From NCBI GenBank assembly GCA_016199745.1, contig JACQFZ010000048.1:124001-188000 (forward strand): 64,000 bases of DNA, written 5' to 3'. Below, in pieces: positions 17,501-26,247 of this stretch. A program made the position numbers and the translations under genes. The notes beneath the pieces are model-generated. The model saw only the letters and a list, made by a program, of their open reading frames with translations, ran no database searches and was not told where the DNA came from. Every line of letters begins with the position of its first letter. The stretch's first letter is position 1. This stretch comes from Gammaproteobacteria bacterium. Lineage in GTDB: Bacteria; Pseudomonadota; Gammaproteobacteria; Acidiferrobacterales; Sulfurifustaceae.

Positions 17501-18151
17501 TTCGACCAAGCCATCAAGGGCCGTTACCCGATCGATCCGGCGAGCGCCGTCGACGTCAAGCTCGACGACTTTACCGCCTTCTTCGGCCCCGGCGGCATTT
17601 TGGATCGGTACTTCACTACGAACATCAAACCGTTCGCCGATACCGATCGCGAGCAATGGCGCTGGCGCAAACCAGTCGGCCTGTCCGACAGCGCGCTGAA
17701 ACTGTTCGAGCGCGCCCGTCGCATTCAGCGAGCCTATTTTGGGAGCAAACCCGGCGCACCGCAGGTTGGCTTCAAGCTAGTCCCCTATTCGCTCGACCGC
17801 GCCGCCAGTCGCGTACTGCTCCAGGTTGGCGATCAAAGCGTCGCCTATGAACACGGCCCGCTGCACACCAGCACCGTGGTATGGCCAACACCGGATAACG
17901 ACAGCGCCAAAGTCGTGTTTACGCTGGCGAACAAAGGCACACCGATCAGCGCGCAAACGCAAGGTCAGTGGAGCTGGTTCCGGTTGCTCAACAAATACGC
18001 CACCCGTGAACGCGGCACTCAGAATGACGACTTCCTGTTGACGTTCACGGTACAAGGCGTCGAGGCGCGCTTCGAGCTAAGCCCGCAAAGCACGTACAAC
18101 CCGTTTGCTAACAACGACGTCCAACACTTTACGGTGCCACGGCGGCTATGA
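14588..18151 (+). CDS. tssM: T6SS membrane protein TssM (IcmF)
   Basis: A 1187-residue TssM. The N-terminus has two membrane helices (about 14-40 and 50-72). A GTPase-like cytoplasmic domain follows with Walker A 'GAPGSGKTTTLKNSG' at about 141-155 and 'AVLIDTAGRYTTQ'. A third membrane helix at about 455-477 precedes the large periplasmic region, and the C-terminal 'ARFELSPQSTYNPF' segment is the TssJ-contacting domain type. The start is a TTG; ATG at residue 14 is an alternative. The stop overlaps the tagF start (ATGA). Confidence 0.95.
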   Translation: MFRRLFRRFFAFLMQRWVLALLVIIVLALLIWFVGPLIAVADYKPLVSQVVRLLIIVAMLIIWGLTNLRLRTVETKTNKALAEKIERNVDDRETPHSPKSAAITADESILGERLKEALRSLQNAKLGRGRKLYQLPWYVIIGAPGSGKTTTLKNSGLRFPLQSQLGDEPVKGAGGTRYCDWWFTNEAVLIDTAGRYTTQDNPQKIENRAWLGFLNLLKKTRPKRPLNGIIIAVSILDVLRKTPTQQALQTSAIKRRIQELNEQLSMNLPVYVIFTKLDTIAGFAAFFADLEPQQREQVWGMTFPINISKSGKAGNTLAQFDAEYQALISRANDRVTNRLHNERDPQRRTLAYEFPRQMLGLQNQVHAFLQNIFSPNQFELTALLRGVFFLSGTQTNAPAQWVTGVLPVDRCTPPVTTYSVDPKSFFIKNLFSNLIFAEANMASANTRAERRFRWVYAAFVIAVVCSFVGTLVFWKISEQRNLAHIDRIYADITRYREQTHGGVKSAVDWLTLANGLDVLKAMPTGYDQGDKRPMMLMGFGLYQGDKIGAQARLTYLKILERFFLPAVSEQLLQQMRDARNDQDALYQALKFYLMLHQPEKMDAKLFGAWADALWQRQLPGEPYAPLRESLNMHLQVAIAQQLPPPAIDQRQVDAAREILNKAPLEQRLYRNLKNQLLRDHSQQFVVADVLAGKADTLFFRRSGAPLTQGIPWLFTYEGFHTGFNLQTKQLGKRLADEQWIYGDYAAKLSADQTNELIALVERQYFSEYIDRWKALLNDLAVNSFNNANRGGAVLRTLSSSSTPLLTFLKSVRRHTALSELPGVSDQTKQVAATLATQATPNRLTQFVPLGNDVKVRLPGQVVSDEFQTLNDFVNKDGDGTPIRQLQQSLVALNGYFQNLTQTGDIQRAAYDANTSAAQGTDPVYMVSRAVADSPSPVREWFQSVSVDSSRVTATATQGHLNSVWSSEVVSFFDQAIKGRYPIDPASAVDVKLDDFTAFFGPGGILDRYFTTNIKPFADTDREQWRWRKPVGLSDSALKLFERARRIQRAYFGSKPGAPQVGFKLVPYSLDRAASRVLLQVGDQSVAYEHGPLHTSTVVWPTPDNDSAKVVFTLANKGTPISAQTQGQWSWFRLLNKYATRERGTQNDDFLLTFTVQGVEARFELSPQSTYNPFANNDVQHFTVPRRL

Positions 18152-18894
18152 CGGACACGACTAACCCCTGCGGTCTGTTCGGTAAGGTGCCGCAACAAGC
18201 GGACTACGTCAGCCACCATCTGCCGGAGTCCTTCACCGAGTATTGGCATCACTGGCTGCAATCGGCAATGAGCGTCAGCCGCGAGCAATTGGGCGAGCGT
18301 TGGCTCGACTTCTATTTGACTAGCCCGATTTGGCACTTCGCCATTTCGCCGGGCGTCTTTGGCCACCAAGCGGCGGTCGGTGTATTGATCCCGAGCATCG
18401 ATGAAGTCGGCCGCTATCTGCCGCTGACCGTGGCGCATGTACACGCGACCCATCAACCCTGGCCGGCCTATCTCAAAGGCGGCGATTGGTATCGGGCGGC
18501 ACAGGATGTTGCCTTGAGCGCGCTCAACGAACAAACGAGCTACACGCAATTGATCGGCGCGCTCGAATCATTGCAGGCGCCACCGTTCCCGCCGGTGCCG
18601 TACTACGAGACGCAACACGCGAATCACGGTTTGGGCAAAGGCTACTGCGTCTCTGCGCCGGCCGATCAAGCCCGCGAGCAACTCACCGCGAGCTTGCTTG
18701 ACGTCACGTACACGCGGTTACTCAACAGCTACAGCGTGTGGTGGACCGACGGCTCAGCGCATGTCGAACCTTGTTTGCTAATCAGCGCCAACCTGCCGGA
18801 AGCCGGGCAGTTCGCCGCCATGCTCGACGGCCAGTGGCAACGCTGGCACTGGTCGATCGAGCAGCGCGTCACACGAGAGGCGAATGGACGGTAA
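18148..18894 (+). CDS. tagF: T6SS-associated protein TagF (ImpM family)
   Basis: A 248-residue protein with the TagF N-terminal pattern 'GLFGKVPQQADYVSHHLPESFTEYWHHWL' (read in shorter pieces), then 'LTSPIWHFAISPGVFGHQAAVGVLIPSIDEVGRYLPL'. TagF is a post-translational repressor of T6SS firing in several species, often acting with the FHA protein, and tagH is present in this cluster. It overlaps tssM by four bases. Confidence 0.9.
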   Translation: MTDTTNPCGLFGKVPQQADYVSHHLPESFTEYWHHWLQSAMSVSREQLGERWLDFYLTSPIWHFAISPGVFGHQAAVGVLIPSIDEVGRYLPLTVAHVHATHQPWPAYLKGGDWYRAAQDVALSALNEQTSYTQLIGALESLQAPPFPPVPYYETQHANHGLGKGYCVSAPADQAREQLTASLLDVTYTRLLNSYSVWWTDGSAHVEPCLLISANLPEAGQFAAMLDGQWQRWHWSIEQRVTREANGR

Positions 18895-18964
18895 CGCATC
18901 GAGCGTTCGTCATCGCATCTAACGACAATTTATCGATCAATGAAAATGAAAAGGAGAAAAACGC

Positions 18965-19054
18965 ATGGGAGCTAAGCCGGCCGCCCGTAAGCATGTAGCG
19001 TGCGCTGTGCGCACGATTCGACGAAAATCGTGCGCACGGCGCACGCTACGGTAA
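18965..19054 (+). pseudogene. Remnant of a PAAR gene start, interrupted by a palindrome
   Basis: A strong ribosome binding site (AAGGAGAAAAACGC) precedes an ATG at 18965. The first ten codons give MGAKPAARKH, the usual opening of short PAAR spike proteins (xxKPAARxxD). Codon 11 coincides with the first base of the 55-bp hairpin repeat at 18995. The frame then runs through the repeat and stops at 19052. No further PAAR sequence is seen before vgrG. A functional PAAR must then come from elsewhere. The call rests on a short match plus context. Confidence 0.45.
18995..19049. repeat. REP-like inverted repeat, 23-base arms
   Basis: Arms GTAGCGTGCGCTGTGCGCAC(GAT) and its complement, with a single mismatch that still pairs as G-U in RNA, flank a 9-base loop. 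Elements of this GTAGCGTGCGC type occur as dispersed intergenic repeats in many gammaproteobacteria. Here it lies between tagF and vgrG and apparently replaces most of a PAAR gene. Confidence 0.85.
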
Positions 19055-19168
19055 TTAATCAGGATTTCCCTAAAAAATCTTTGCACCACAAAAAGGACGA
19101 ACGAAGGGTAAGGCCGCTGCTCGACAGCGGATCGTTCAAAACAAAAGCGAATAAGGAGGATAATCGAC

Positions 19169-20890
19169 ATGACCGCCGCACTTCCCACCCAAGCCAAGCG
19201 CTTGGTTCGTATCAAGACCACGCTCGGTGCCGACGCGCTGATCGTCAATAGCGCCCACTTTTCAGAATCGATGTCGGCGCCCTTTCGTTACCACCTCGAT
19301 GTGTTCTCGGAAACGCATCTCCACCTAACCGCTAAAGATATGGTGGGAACACCGGTGACGATCGAGCTGGTGCGCGACGACAACACCTTGCGCCCGTTTC
19401 ACGGCTACATCAGTTCACTACAGATTATCGGCGGCGCGCGCGAAGGCCAGCAGACGCACTATCAGATCGCCGTCGAATCATGGCTGATGTTCTTGCGACA
19501 CTCGAGCGACTGCCGAATTTTTCAGAACATGAAGGTCGATGAAGTCCTGAAACAACTCTTCGCGAACGTGAAGCTCGCCAAGCATAAATTCACGCTGACG
19601 CAATCGCATGTCACCCAACCGTACTGGGTGCAATACAACGAGACGAGTCTCAACTTCTTCCACCGCCTATGCCAGCGCGAAGGGTTAAGTTATTACTTCA
19701 CGCACAAAGACGGCGAGCACACCCTCAACGTGGTCGATTCTGCCGACAGCCTGCCCTTCCTCGATCCGTCGGCACTGAAATTGCAGCCGGGCACCGCCGC
19801 CCATGGGCATCTAACCAGTTGGATTCCCAGCAACCAATTCGTCACCGGCAAACACGTGCAACGCTCGTACAACTACGAGCAACCGCGCGACACGCTGACC
19901 GCGAACGCCACCGTCCCGGGCGACATCGCCGGGGTTGCCAACGTAACCGACGTCGAGCACTTCAACTACAGCGAAGACTACGACTACAGCAACGACGGCC
20001 AAGAAGAAACTGCCCGGCGCGCGCATCAACAAGCGGTCGCGGCGCACAACCTATGGCGGGCAAAAGGCGATTATCTGCACATCGCCCCGGGTCATCATTT
20101 CCAAGTGGTGCCGGTGCCGAGCAGCCCCAGCTTCGCCGATAACGGCAAAACCTTTACCGTCATGAGCGTCGCGATCCACGCCGACGACGTCAGCGGCACG
20201 TGCAGCGCCTCGTTCGAGGCAATTCCCCAGGGCTCCTTGGTCTTTGCGTCGGGCGATTCCTGCCGGATCCATAGTTTACAAACGGCCGTCGTCACCGGCC
20301 CCGCCGGCGCCGAGATCCACACCGATGCTTTTAACCGCATCAAGGTGCAGTTCCACTGGGACCGCTACGGCAAGAACGACGAGAACACCACTTGCTGGCT
20401 ACGCGTCATGCAAGCCGTCGCCGGCCCCGGCTTCGGTGCGCATTTCACGCCGCGCATCGGTCAGGAAGTCGTGGTCGCCTTCGAGAACGGCAATCCAGAT
20501 CGCCCGTTCGTGCTGGGCTCGCTGTATCACGCCGAGAACAATCCGCCCTACGCCGCTCAAAACGGTACCCGTAACGGTCTGCGCACACGCTCGACCAAAG
20601 GCGGCGGCGCGTCGAATTTCAACGAGCTCTACTTCGAAGACAGCAAAGGGGCCGAAGAAGTGTATGTGCAGGCGGAAAAAGATCTAAACGCCAAGGTCAA
20701 GAACAACGAGACCCGCAACATCGGCAACAACCAGACACACAAGGTGGGTAAGGTCGTGACCGTCGAGGCCGGCGAAAAAATCCTGCTCAAGGCCGGCGCC
20801 AGTACGATCGAATTGAACGCCGATGGCACGATTAAGATCAACGGCCAAACATTGGTCGAGGTGAAAGGCGGCACGGTCACGCTGAACTAG
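19169..20890 (+). CDS. vgrG: T6SS spike protein VgrG (TssI)
   Basis: A 573-residue VgrG behind a perfect AAGGAGG site. The gp27-like part includes 'FSESMSAPFRYHLDVFSE' and 'VESWLMFLRHSSDCRIFQN'. The gp5/OB part includes 'KVQFHWDRYGKNDENTTCWLRV', 'GAHFTPRIGQEVVVAFENGNPDRPFVLGSLYH' (read in parts) and the C-terminal beta-helix repeats ending 'ELNADGTIKINGQTLVEVKGG'. There is no extra C-terminal effector domain. It lies 45 bases before the rhs gene and is probably its carrier. Its 19915-19987 segment is duplicated at 26248-26320. Confidence 0.95.
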   Translation: MTAALPTQAKRLVRIKTTLGADALIVNSAHFSESMSAPFRYHLDVFSETHLHLTAKDMVGTPVTIELVRDDNTLRPFHGYISSLQIIGGAREGQQTHYQIAVESWLMFLRHSSDCRIFQNMKVDEVLKQLFANVKLAKHKFTLTQSHVTQPYWVQYNETSLNFFHRLCQREGLSYYFTHKDGEHTLNVVDSADSLPFLDPSALKLQPGTAAHGHLTSWIPSNQFVTGKHVQRSYNYEQPRDTLTANATVPGDIAGVANVTDVEHFNYSEDYDYSNDGQEETARRAHQQAVAAHNLWRAKGDYLHIAPGHHFQVVPVPSSPSFADNGKTFTVMSVAIHADDVSGTCSASFEAIPQGSLVFASGDSCRIHSLQTAVVTGPAGAEIHTDAFNRIKVQFHWDRYGKNDENTTCWLRVMQAVAGPGFGAHFTPRIGQEVVVAFENGNPDRPFVLGSLYHAENNPPYAAQNGTRNGLRTRSTKGGGASNFNELYFEDSKGAEEVYVQAEKDLNAKVKNNETRNIGNNQTHKVGKVVTVEAGEKILLKAGASTIELNADGTIKINGQTLVEVKGGTVTLN

Positions 20891-20935
20891 GAACGTCGAA
20901 AGATAACGACGACACAACAACGAGAGGGAGATCAC

Positions 20936-23900
20936 ATGTCCACTGTTATGCCAACCACGCCTGGCGTGTTGGAAGTTCTACCGTTTACGAGCCGCCAGCC
21001 GTCGTTTCATCCGCCGCTCGTGGTATATGGGCTAACCGAGCTCTGGGTGTTTACCGACGGTGCATTTACACCGAGTCCGTGGTTGCTGTTATTTCGCCAA
21101 TCGCGGGCGATGCCGCGGGTTGACCACTTGCGTTACGACAGCCTCGCCCTAGCCGGCCGGCCACCCTTAAGCGGTGTCTATCGCCACTTCTTCGGCGATG
21201 GGGCCACGCCGCATACGAGTGGCTGGTCGGCGCTCACGGATCTTAATCGACTGCAAAATGCGCTCGATAGCGGCACGATTCGGCTGTATCGGTTGAATCG
21301 GCGCTTGCATGAATCGCGGTTGCATAACCCGCAGGATCCGCTGTGGGTCGACCCTCCGCAACATCTCTACGATGCCGCCAATCTGGACGACAACCGTTCG
21401 GCATTGATTCACGAGCTGGGGCTCACACTGCTCGCGCGCTGGCACGCGCGCGATCTCGACAACGGCGCGTTTTATGCGGCGTCGTGGAGCGAGCAACGCT
21501 TGATCGAAATTAAAGCCTCGTTCGCGGCGGCGCGTACCGGCGTGCAGGAAGGCGTGACCAGTCTTAAGCACTTGCCCCAGGAGTTGAAGGCGCTGGGGTC
21601 GGCGGCACTGACGCTGGCCGCCGATGTCGGGCGGGTCGAGCTCGATATTCTGGAGAAGATCGGGCATGTCGTGACACTCGACACCGAGGCGATGGCGAAA
21701 GATGTCGAAGCCTTGAACCGCGAGTTCGTGGCGCTCGGTATCCGTACTATCAAAAATACGCAAGAGCTGATCGCGTTGCTCAAGAAGGGACGCGATATGT
21801 GGAACCTCGTGTACACCGATCCCCTCGTACGCGACGCCTTGCTGTCTTACCTCGTCGGTTACACCCAATCCATCGGTCATATGACCGAGCTTAAGGCCGA
21901 CAGCAAGTTCGCAGGCCGCGTGGTGTTCGAGGTGCTGTTGTTCGTCGCCGGCGGCGAGGTCATCGATGCCGTCAAGGCCGGTGTCATGGCCACACGCGCC
22001 GGGATGGCGGGTCGTGGCGCCGCCGCGGCGGCGGCCGAAGCGAGCCGGTTCATTGGGCCGTTCACGAAGCGCGCGCTGGGTTATGTGACGAAGTTGGCGG
22101 ACTTGATGCAGGCGCGGAAGCTGAAGGCGGCGCAGGAGGCGGAAGCGGCGCGGCTGGCGAAGGCGCCGGCGAGTCAGGGGGCGCCGGCACGCGCGGCAGA
22201 ATCCGAGGCGGCGGCGACGAAGGAGGCCGAGGCCAACGGGGGGAAGAATAAAAATGGCGAGGGATGTTCGGCGAATAGCAAGACTTGCCAAGGCGGCGAG
22301 CCGATCAGTCTCGTCACTGGCGAGGAGCTGCTAAGTCGCAACGACTTTACGCTGGCGGGTTTATTGCCGCTGACCTGGGCGCGCCACTACCGCACCAGCA
22401 ATCCTGACGACATTGGCTTGGGTTATGGCTGGACGCACCCGCTGAGTGAACGACTCACGATCACGGGGGATCGGACGTATTACGAGGATGCCGAAGGTCG
22501 TCTCATTCCCTTTATTACGCCAACGATGGGTGGTGAAAGCAGCAATCGATCGGAACAGCTGACGCTGTGTTGCCCAGCGCCGAATCGTTATGTCATTCGT
22601 GCGAGCCAAGGGGGACGCATTGCGCATCATTTCGCCCAGGTGGGCGATGCCTATCGATTGACGCAGATTCGCGACAGCGCCGGCAACCATCTGGACCTGC
22701 ACTACCCTGATGGCGTGTTGACGCAAGTCACGAGTGGCATGGGCGAGGCGTTGCGATTCGAGTACACCGACGATGCGCGGATCAAAGCTGTCCACAAGCA
22801 TACGGCCGATGGTGAGACGACATGTCTCGTCCGATACGAGTACGACGCGCAACACGACCTGGTCGCAGCGTATGACGAAGTTGGTGCCTGCGAGCGCTAC
22901 GAATACGTCAATCACGTCATCACCAAGCGCACGTTAAAGAGCGGTTACTCGTTCCACTTTGAATGGGATCAATACACCTCGAAGGCACGCTGCCTGCGCA
23001 ATTGGGGTGATCCTATCGATGGGGAACCAACGTACGATTATCGGTTTGAGTGGGACCCGACCAATAAAACTAACTCCGTTATTGATACGCGCGGTGGACG
23101 ACAGACGTACCAGTTCAACGACCTCGGCCTACCGGTCTATCACCGCGATGCCGAAGGAGGAGAAACGCGTTATGCCTATGATGCGGACGGCAAACTGATC
23201 CAGATCACGGATGTGCTGGGACATAGCGAGCGCTTCACTTATAACCAACGGGGGTTGTTGCAAACCCGCGTCGACAAAAACGGTCACCGGCACCAGTACC
23301 GCTACAGCGTTAATGGCCAGCCGGTCAGCTACACCGACCCGCAAGGTCACGTCTGGCAGCGGCAATACAACGAACACGGTCAACAAATCGCGAGTCTCAA
23401 TCCGCTGGGTGAGGCGACTCGCTATCAGTACAACGCGCTGGGACTGATCAATGGAGTGACAGATCCGCTCGGTCGGCATACGCGGTATGTCTGGGATAAT
23501 AAAGGACAGTTGACGGCGATCCGCGATGCCATGGGGCAACACACGCGCTATCGCTACGACGGCCAAGGGCGGTTGAGCGAAAAGGTGCGGCCGGATAACC
23601 AGCGCCTTCGCTACGAGTACGATGTGCGCGGGCGTTGCACCGCGGTCATTCAGCCGGACGGGACGAAGCGCCAATACCAATACAACAGCCTCGATCTACT
23701 CGAACAGATTACAGATGAGAGCGGTAAGCCGACGCGGTATGAGTACAACGGCTTGTCGCAAGTCACCCGCCGCATTGATCCCCTGGGCGAGGTATTGCGC
23801 TATCACTACGACGGCGAGCGCAATCTCATCGGTCTTACGAATGAGTCGGGAGAACGCTACCGATTACGGTATGACTTAAACGAACGCCTGATCGAAGAGA

Positions 23901-25834
23901 TCGGCTTCGATCAGCGCCGTCAACAGTATCACTACAACCTTGCCGGCCACCTGATCGAACAGCGGGAGATGGGGAAGAAAGGCGCCCTCCTCACCCAAAC
24001 CCAGTTCGAGCGCGATCCGATGGGGCGGTTGCTGGGCAGCGATAGCGGCGACAGCAGCACGCGATTTAGCTATGACCCGATAGGCCAATTAACCGCCGCC
24101 GACAACGCGCATCGGAAGCTGCGCTGGCAATACGACCCGGTCGGACGATTGCTCGAAGACTGGCAGGATGAGGCCAAGATCGAGCACCGGTACGACGCGG
24201 CGGGCCAGCGGATTAAAACCACCCTACCCGATGGCCAGATGTTGCGGTTTGAGTACGACGACATCGGCGGGTTCACGGGGCTGTATCGTAACGATCAGCT
24301 CATCGCGAACGTGGGGCGGGATCTGGCTGGGCGTGAGATCAACAAACGTTACGGTAATCACCTTGAGACGCACAGTGACTATGACCCACAGGGACGACTC
24401 ATTGCGCAGCGCACGATAAAACTCGCGGGTGATGCCGTTGCGAATCATCCTACCGTCGATCCCTTCGCCATACGAAACTACCAGTACGACGCGCGCGGCC
24501 GGCTGACCGGGATCGATGATAATCGCCGGGGTGGGATTCGTTACCACTACGACGCGATGGATCGGCTGACGCAGGTTGACGGCCCAACGCCCGAAGCGCT
24601 GCTCCATGATCCGGCCAACAACGTGCTCGCGATGGCGGCGAATCGGGACGATGCCGATGCTGAAGCACTTAGCACGAAGGTCCAAGGTAATCGACTGCTG
24701 TTCCAAGGCGACACACATTATCGCTACGACCAACGTGGTAACCGCATCGAGGCGGCGCGGGGGAAAAACAAGAAGCTCAAGACACGCTATGTCTACAACA
24801 ACAGAAACCAGCTGACCGATGTTGTCAAAAACGACGACCAGTACGTTACATTCCAATACGACGCGCTCGGACGGCGTATTAACAAAACGCTCGAAGGGAA
24901 ATACACGACGCGCTATCTGTGGAACGGGGACGTACTGCTCCAGGAAACGCGGACCGAGAAAGCAGCGACGGAAGTAGAACAGGAAATCGCCCTTCCCGCT
25001 CGGACTTATCTGTATCAACCCGACACGTTCAAACCGCTGGCGCTCGTTGAGCAGGATAAGATCTTTTACTACCACTTGGATCATCTCGGTACACCGCTCG
25101 AACTGTCCAACGAACACGGCGAGATGGTTTGGGCGGTTAGCTATAAGAGTTATGGCAACCTTGCGATTAAGCATGAAGCGCAGATTGAGCAGCCGATTCG
25201 GTTTCAGGGACAGTATTACGATGAAGAGACAGGGCTGCATTACAACCGGTATAGATATTATGATCCCGGAATCGGCCAATTCATTACGCAAGATCCGATC
25301 GGCCTCAAGGGCGGCATTAACAGTTATCAGTACGTTCCCAATCCCACGGGGTGGGTCGATCCGCTGGGATTGACGGCGAAGGAAATCGCAAGCGTTTGCC
25401 CGAAGTCGCTTCCTAAAGGAATAGATTATGATGGAACCGTATATCGGTTTGAAAATCCCGATCGAATTAATACAACGTGGGATACCCATCAGTGGAATAA
25501 GGCCGCAAATCATCGATATACAGAGCCCGGTAGAAGCGGCGTATATGGTGCAACCTCTGCTAATACAGCGCATGCAGAAATTTCACACTATGGCGCACTG
25601 CAAGGCAGGGAGCTGGTTAGCAAACAAGTCCATGTCGAGAATGTCTTGGATTTAACAAGCCCTCAGGTAAGAGAGCAGCTCGGCGTATCTTTGGAAGATA
25701 TAACAGCTGGAAACAGCTACGATGTTACCCACCAGTTGGGCCGCTTCGCTCAAGATAACGGCTATGGGGGTATTTTAGCCCCATCAGCTCGAGATTCAGC
25801 TGGTTCAAACTTAATATCCTTCTCTGGACTCTAA
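20936..25834 (+). CDS. Rhs-repeat T6SS effector with C-terminal RES-type toxin domain
   Basis: A 1632-residue protein. Residues 1-430 are a non-PAAR N-terminal region with amphipathic/hydrophobic helices (about 330-385). The Rhs cage starts at about 440 (SKTCQGGEPISLVTGEELLSRN) and contains many YD repeats (for example RYAYDADGKLI, RYQYNALGLI). It ends with 'GQFITQDPIGLKGGINSYQY' and 'WVDPLGL', where Rhs proteins self-cleave. The tip (about 1480-1632) has the RES signature: HRY (Arg1527), VYGATS (Tyr1537), AHAEIS (Glu1548) and LAPSAR (Ser1617), ending in SNLISF. RES toxins deplete NAD+. The tip's DNA is visibly more AT-rich than the cage, as for swapped Rhs tips. No EagR-type chaperone gene is present. 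Confidence 0.9.
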   Translation: MSTVMPTTPGVLEVLPFTSRQPSFHPPLVVYGLTELWVFTDGAFTPSPWLLLFRQSRAMPRVDHLRYDSLALAGRPPLSGVYRHFFGDGATPHTSGWSALTDLNRLQNALDSGTIRLYRLNRRLHESRLHNPQDPLWVDPPQHLYDAANLDDNRSALIHELGLTLLARWHARDLDNGAFYAASWSEQRLIEIKASFAAARTGVQEGVTSLKHLPQELKALGSAALTLAADVGRVELDILEKIGHVVTLDTEAMAKDVEALNREFVALGIRTIKNTQELIALLKKGRDMWNLVYTDPLVRDALLSYLVGYTQSIGHMTELKADSKFAGRVVFEVLLFVAGGEVIDAVKAGVMATRAGMAGRGAAAAAAEASRFIGPFTKRALGYVTKLADLMQARKLKAAQEAEAARLAKAPASQGAPARAAESEAAATKEAEANGGKNKNGEGCSANSKTCQGGEPISLVTGEELLSRNDFTLAGLLPLTWARHYRTSNPDDIGLGYGWTHPLSERLTITGDRTYYEDAEGRLIPFITPTMGGESSNRSEQLTLCCPAPNRYVIRASQGGRIAHHFAQVGDAYRLTQIRDSAGNHLDLHYPDGVLTQVTSGMGEALRFEYTDDARIKAVHKHTADGETTCLVRYEYDAQHDLVAAYDEVGACERYEYVNHVITKRTLKSGYSFHFEWDQYTSKARCLRNWGDPIDGEPTYDYRFEWDPTNKTNSVIDTRGGRQTYQFNDLGLPVYHRDAEGGETRYAYDADGKLIQITDVLGHSERFTYNQRGLLQTRVDKNGHRHQYRYSVNGQPVSYTDPQGHVWQRQYNEHGQQIASLNPLGEATRYQYNALGLINGVTDPLGRHTRYVWDNKGQLTAIRDAMGQHTRYRYDGQGRLSEKVRPDNQRLRYEYDVRGRCTAVIQPDGTKRQYQYNSLDLLEQITDESGKPTRYEYNGLSQVTRRIDPLGEVLRYHYDGERNLIGLTNESGERYRLRYDLNERLIEEIGFDQRRQQYHYNLAGHLIEQREMGKKGALLTQTQFERDPMGRLLGSDSGDSSTRFSYDPIGQLTAADNAHRKLRWQYDPVGRLLEDWQDEAKIEHRYDAAGQRIKTTLPDGQMLRFEYDDIGGFTGLYRNDQLIANVGRDLAGREINKRYGNHLETHSDYDPQGRLIAQRTIKLAGDAVANHPTVDPFAIRNYQYDARGRLTGIDDNRRGGIRYHYDAMDRLTQVDGPTPEALLHDPANNVLAMAANRDDADAEALSTKVQGNRLLFQGDTHYRYDQRGNRIEAARGKNKKLKTRYVYNNRNQLTDVVKNDDQYVTFQYDALGRRINKTLEGKYTTRYLWNGDVLLQETRTEKAATEVEQEIALPARTYLYQPDTFKPLALVEQDKIFYYHLDHLGTPLELSNEHGEMVWAVSYKSYGNLAIKHEAQIEQPIRFQGQYYDEETGLHYNRYRYYDPGIGQFITQDPIGLKGGINSYQYVPNPTGWVDPLGLTAKEIASVCPKSLPKGIDYDGTVYRFENPDRINTTWDTHQWNKAANHRYTEPGRSGVYGATSANTAHAEISHYGALQGRELVSKQVHVENVLDLTSPQVREQLGVSLEDITAGNSYDVTHQLGRFAQDNGYGGILAPSARDSAGSNLISFSGL

Positions 25835-25840
25835 AGAACT

Positions 25841-26095
25841 ATGAACGATCAGCAGTGGAATGATTATGCCTCCCTGTTCTTGCAGGAGTGGAAAAGCTCG
25901 GATATCAACGATCAACTTCTGGGCGTGGTCGGCGATAAATTACTAGCATCGGTAATAGCCTTTCATTTCGGTAAAGATGCATTGCATTGGCTGGATCGAC
26001 CCGTCGATGCCCTGGGCGGTCGGAAACCACGAGAATGTTTGAGCACGACGAATGGAATCAAAGACCTAAAAGAAATACTTATGCGCATGCACTGA
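25841..26095 (+). CDS. Candidate immunity protein resembling the Xre/MbcA/ParS antitoxin toxin-binding domain
   Basis: An 84-residue protein starting six bases after the rhs stop. Its second half (about 44-84) reads GKDALHWLDRPVDALGGRKP then ECLSTTNGIKDLKEILMRM. This is the pattern of the Xre/MbcA/ParS C-terminal toxin-binding domain (A..WL..P...LGGR.P...L.T..G...V...L..I). That domain partners RES toxins in chromosomal toxin-antitoxin pairs. The helix-turn-helix half of such antitoxins is missing, so it should not bind DNA. By position it is the immunity protein of the Rhs-RES effector. Confidence 0.7.
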   Translation: MNDQQWNDYASLFLQEWKSSDINDQLLGVVGDKLLASVIAFHFGKDALHWLDRPVDALGGRKPRECLSTTNGIKDLKEILMRMH

Positions 26096-26150
26096 AACGG
26101 GAGCTCACGTCACACCCATCTGGCATCCGAGGAGATAAAGGGGTCGTATT

Positions 26151-26217
26151 AGCTATTGTATAGCTATTGAGCTATTGAGCTATTGGGAGCTGAGCTATTG
26201 TGAGCTGGAGCTATTGG
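26151..26217. repeat. Short irregular tandem repeat of AGCTATTG
   Basis: Six copies of AGCTATTG occur within about 67 bases, some abutting and some separated by 3-7 bases (GGAGCTG, TGAGCTGG). It lies between the RES immunity gene and the vgrG relic. It looks like replication-slippage or recombination debris and has no spacer regularity. Confidence 0.8.
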
Positions 26218-26234
26218 GGACGCTACCCTTAAAA
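26216..26234 (+). repeat. 19-bp direct repeat, left copy
   Basis: GGGGACGCTACCCTTAAAA. A copy with one mismatch lies in the same orientation at 27822-27840. The two copies bracket the vgrG relic, the orphan immunity-like ORF and the broken transposase. Confidence 0.7.
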
Positions 26235-26247
26235 CAATGACTCCCTC

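Noticed and set aside
24224-25573. 449-codon minus-strand ORF inside rhs (also 374 codons at 21167-22291)
   Set aside because: Both are antisense to the Rhs protein with repetitive mirror composition and no ribosome binding site.
26151-26217. CRISPR-like array of AGCTATTG
   Set aside because: The units are 8 bases and irregularly spaced with no spacers; it is a slippage-type repeat.
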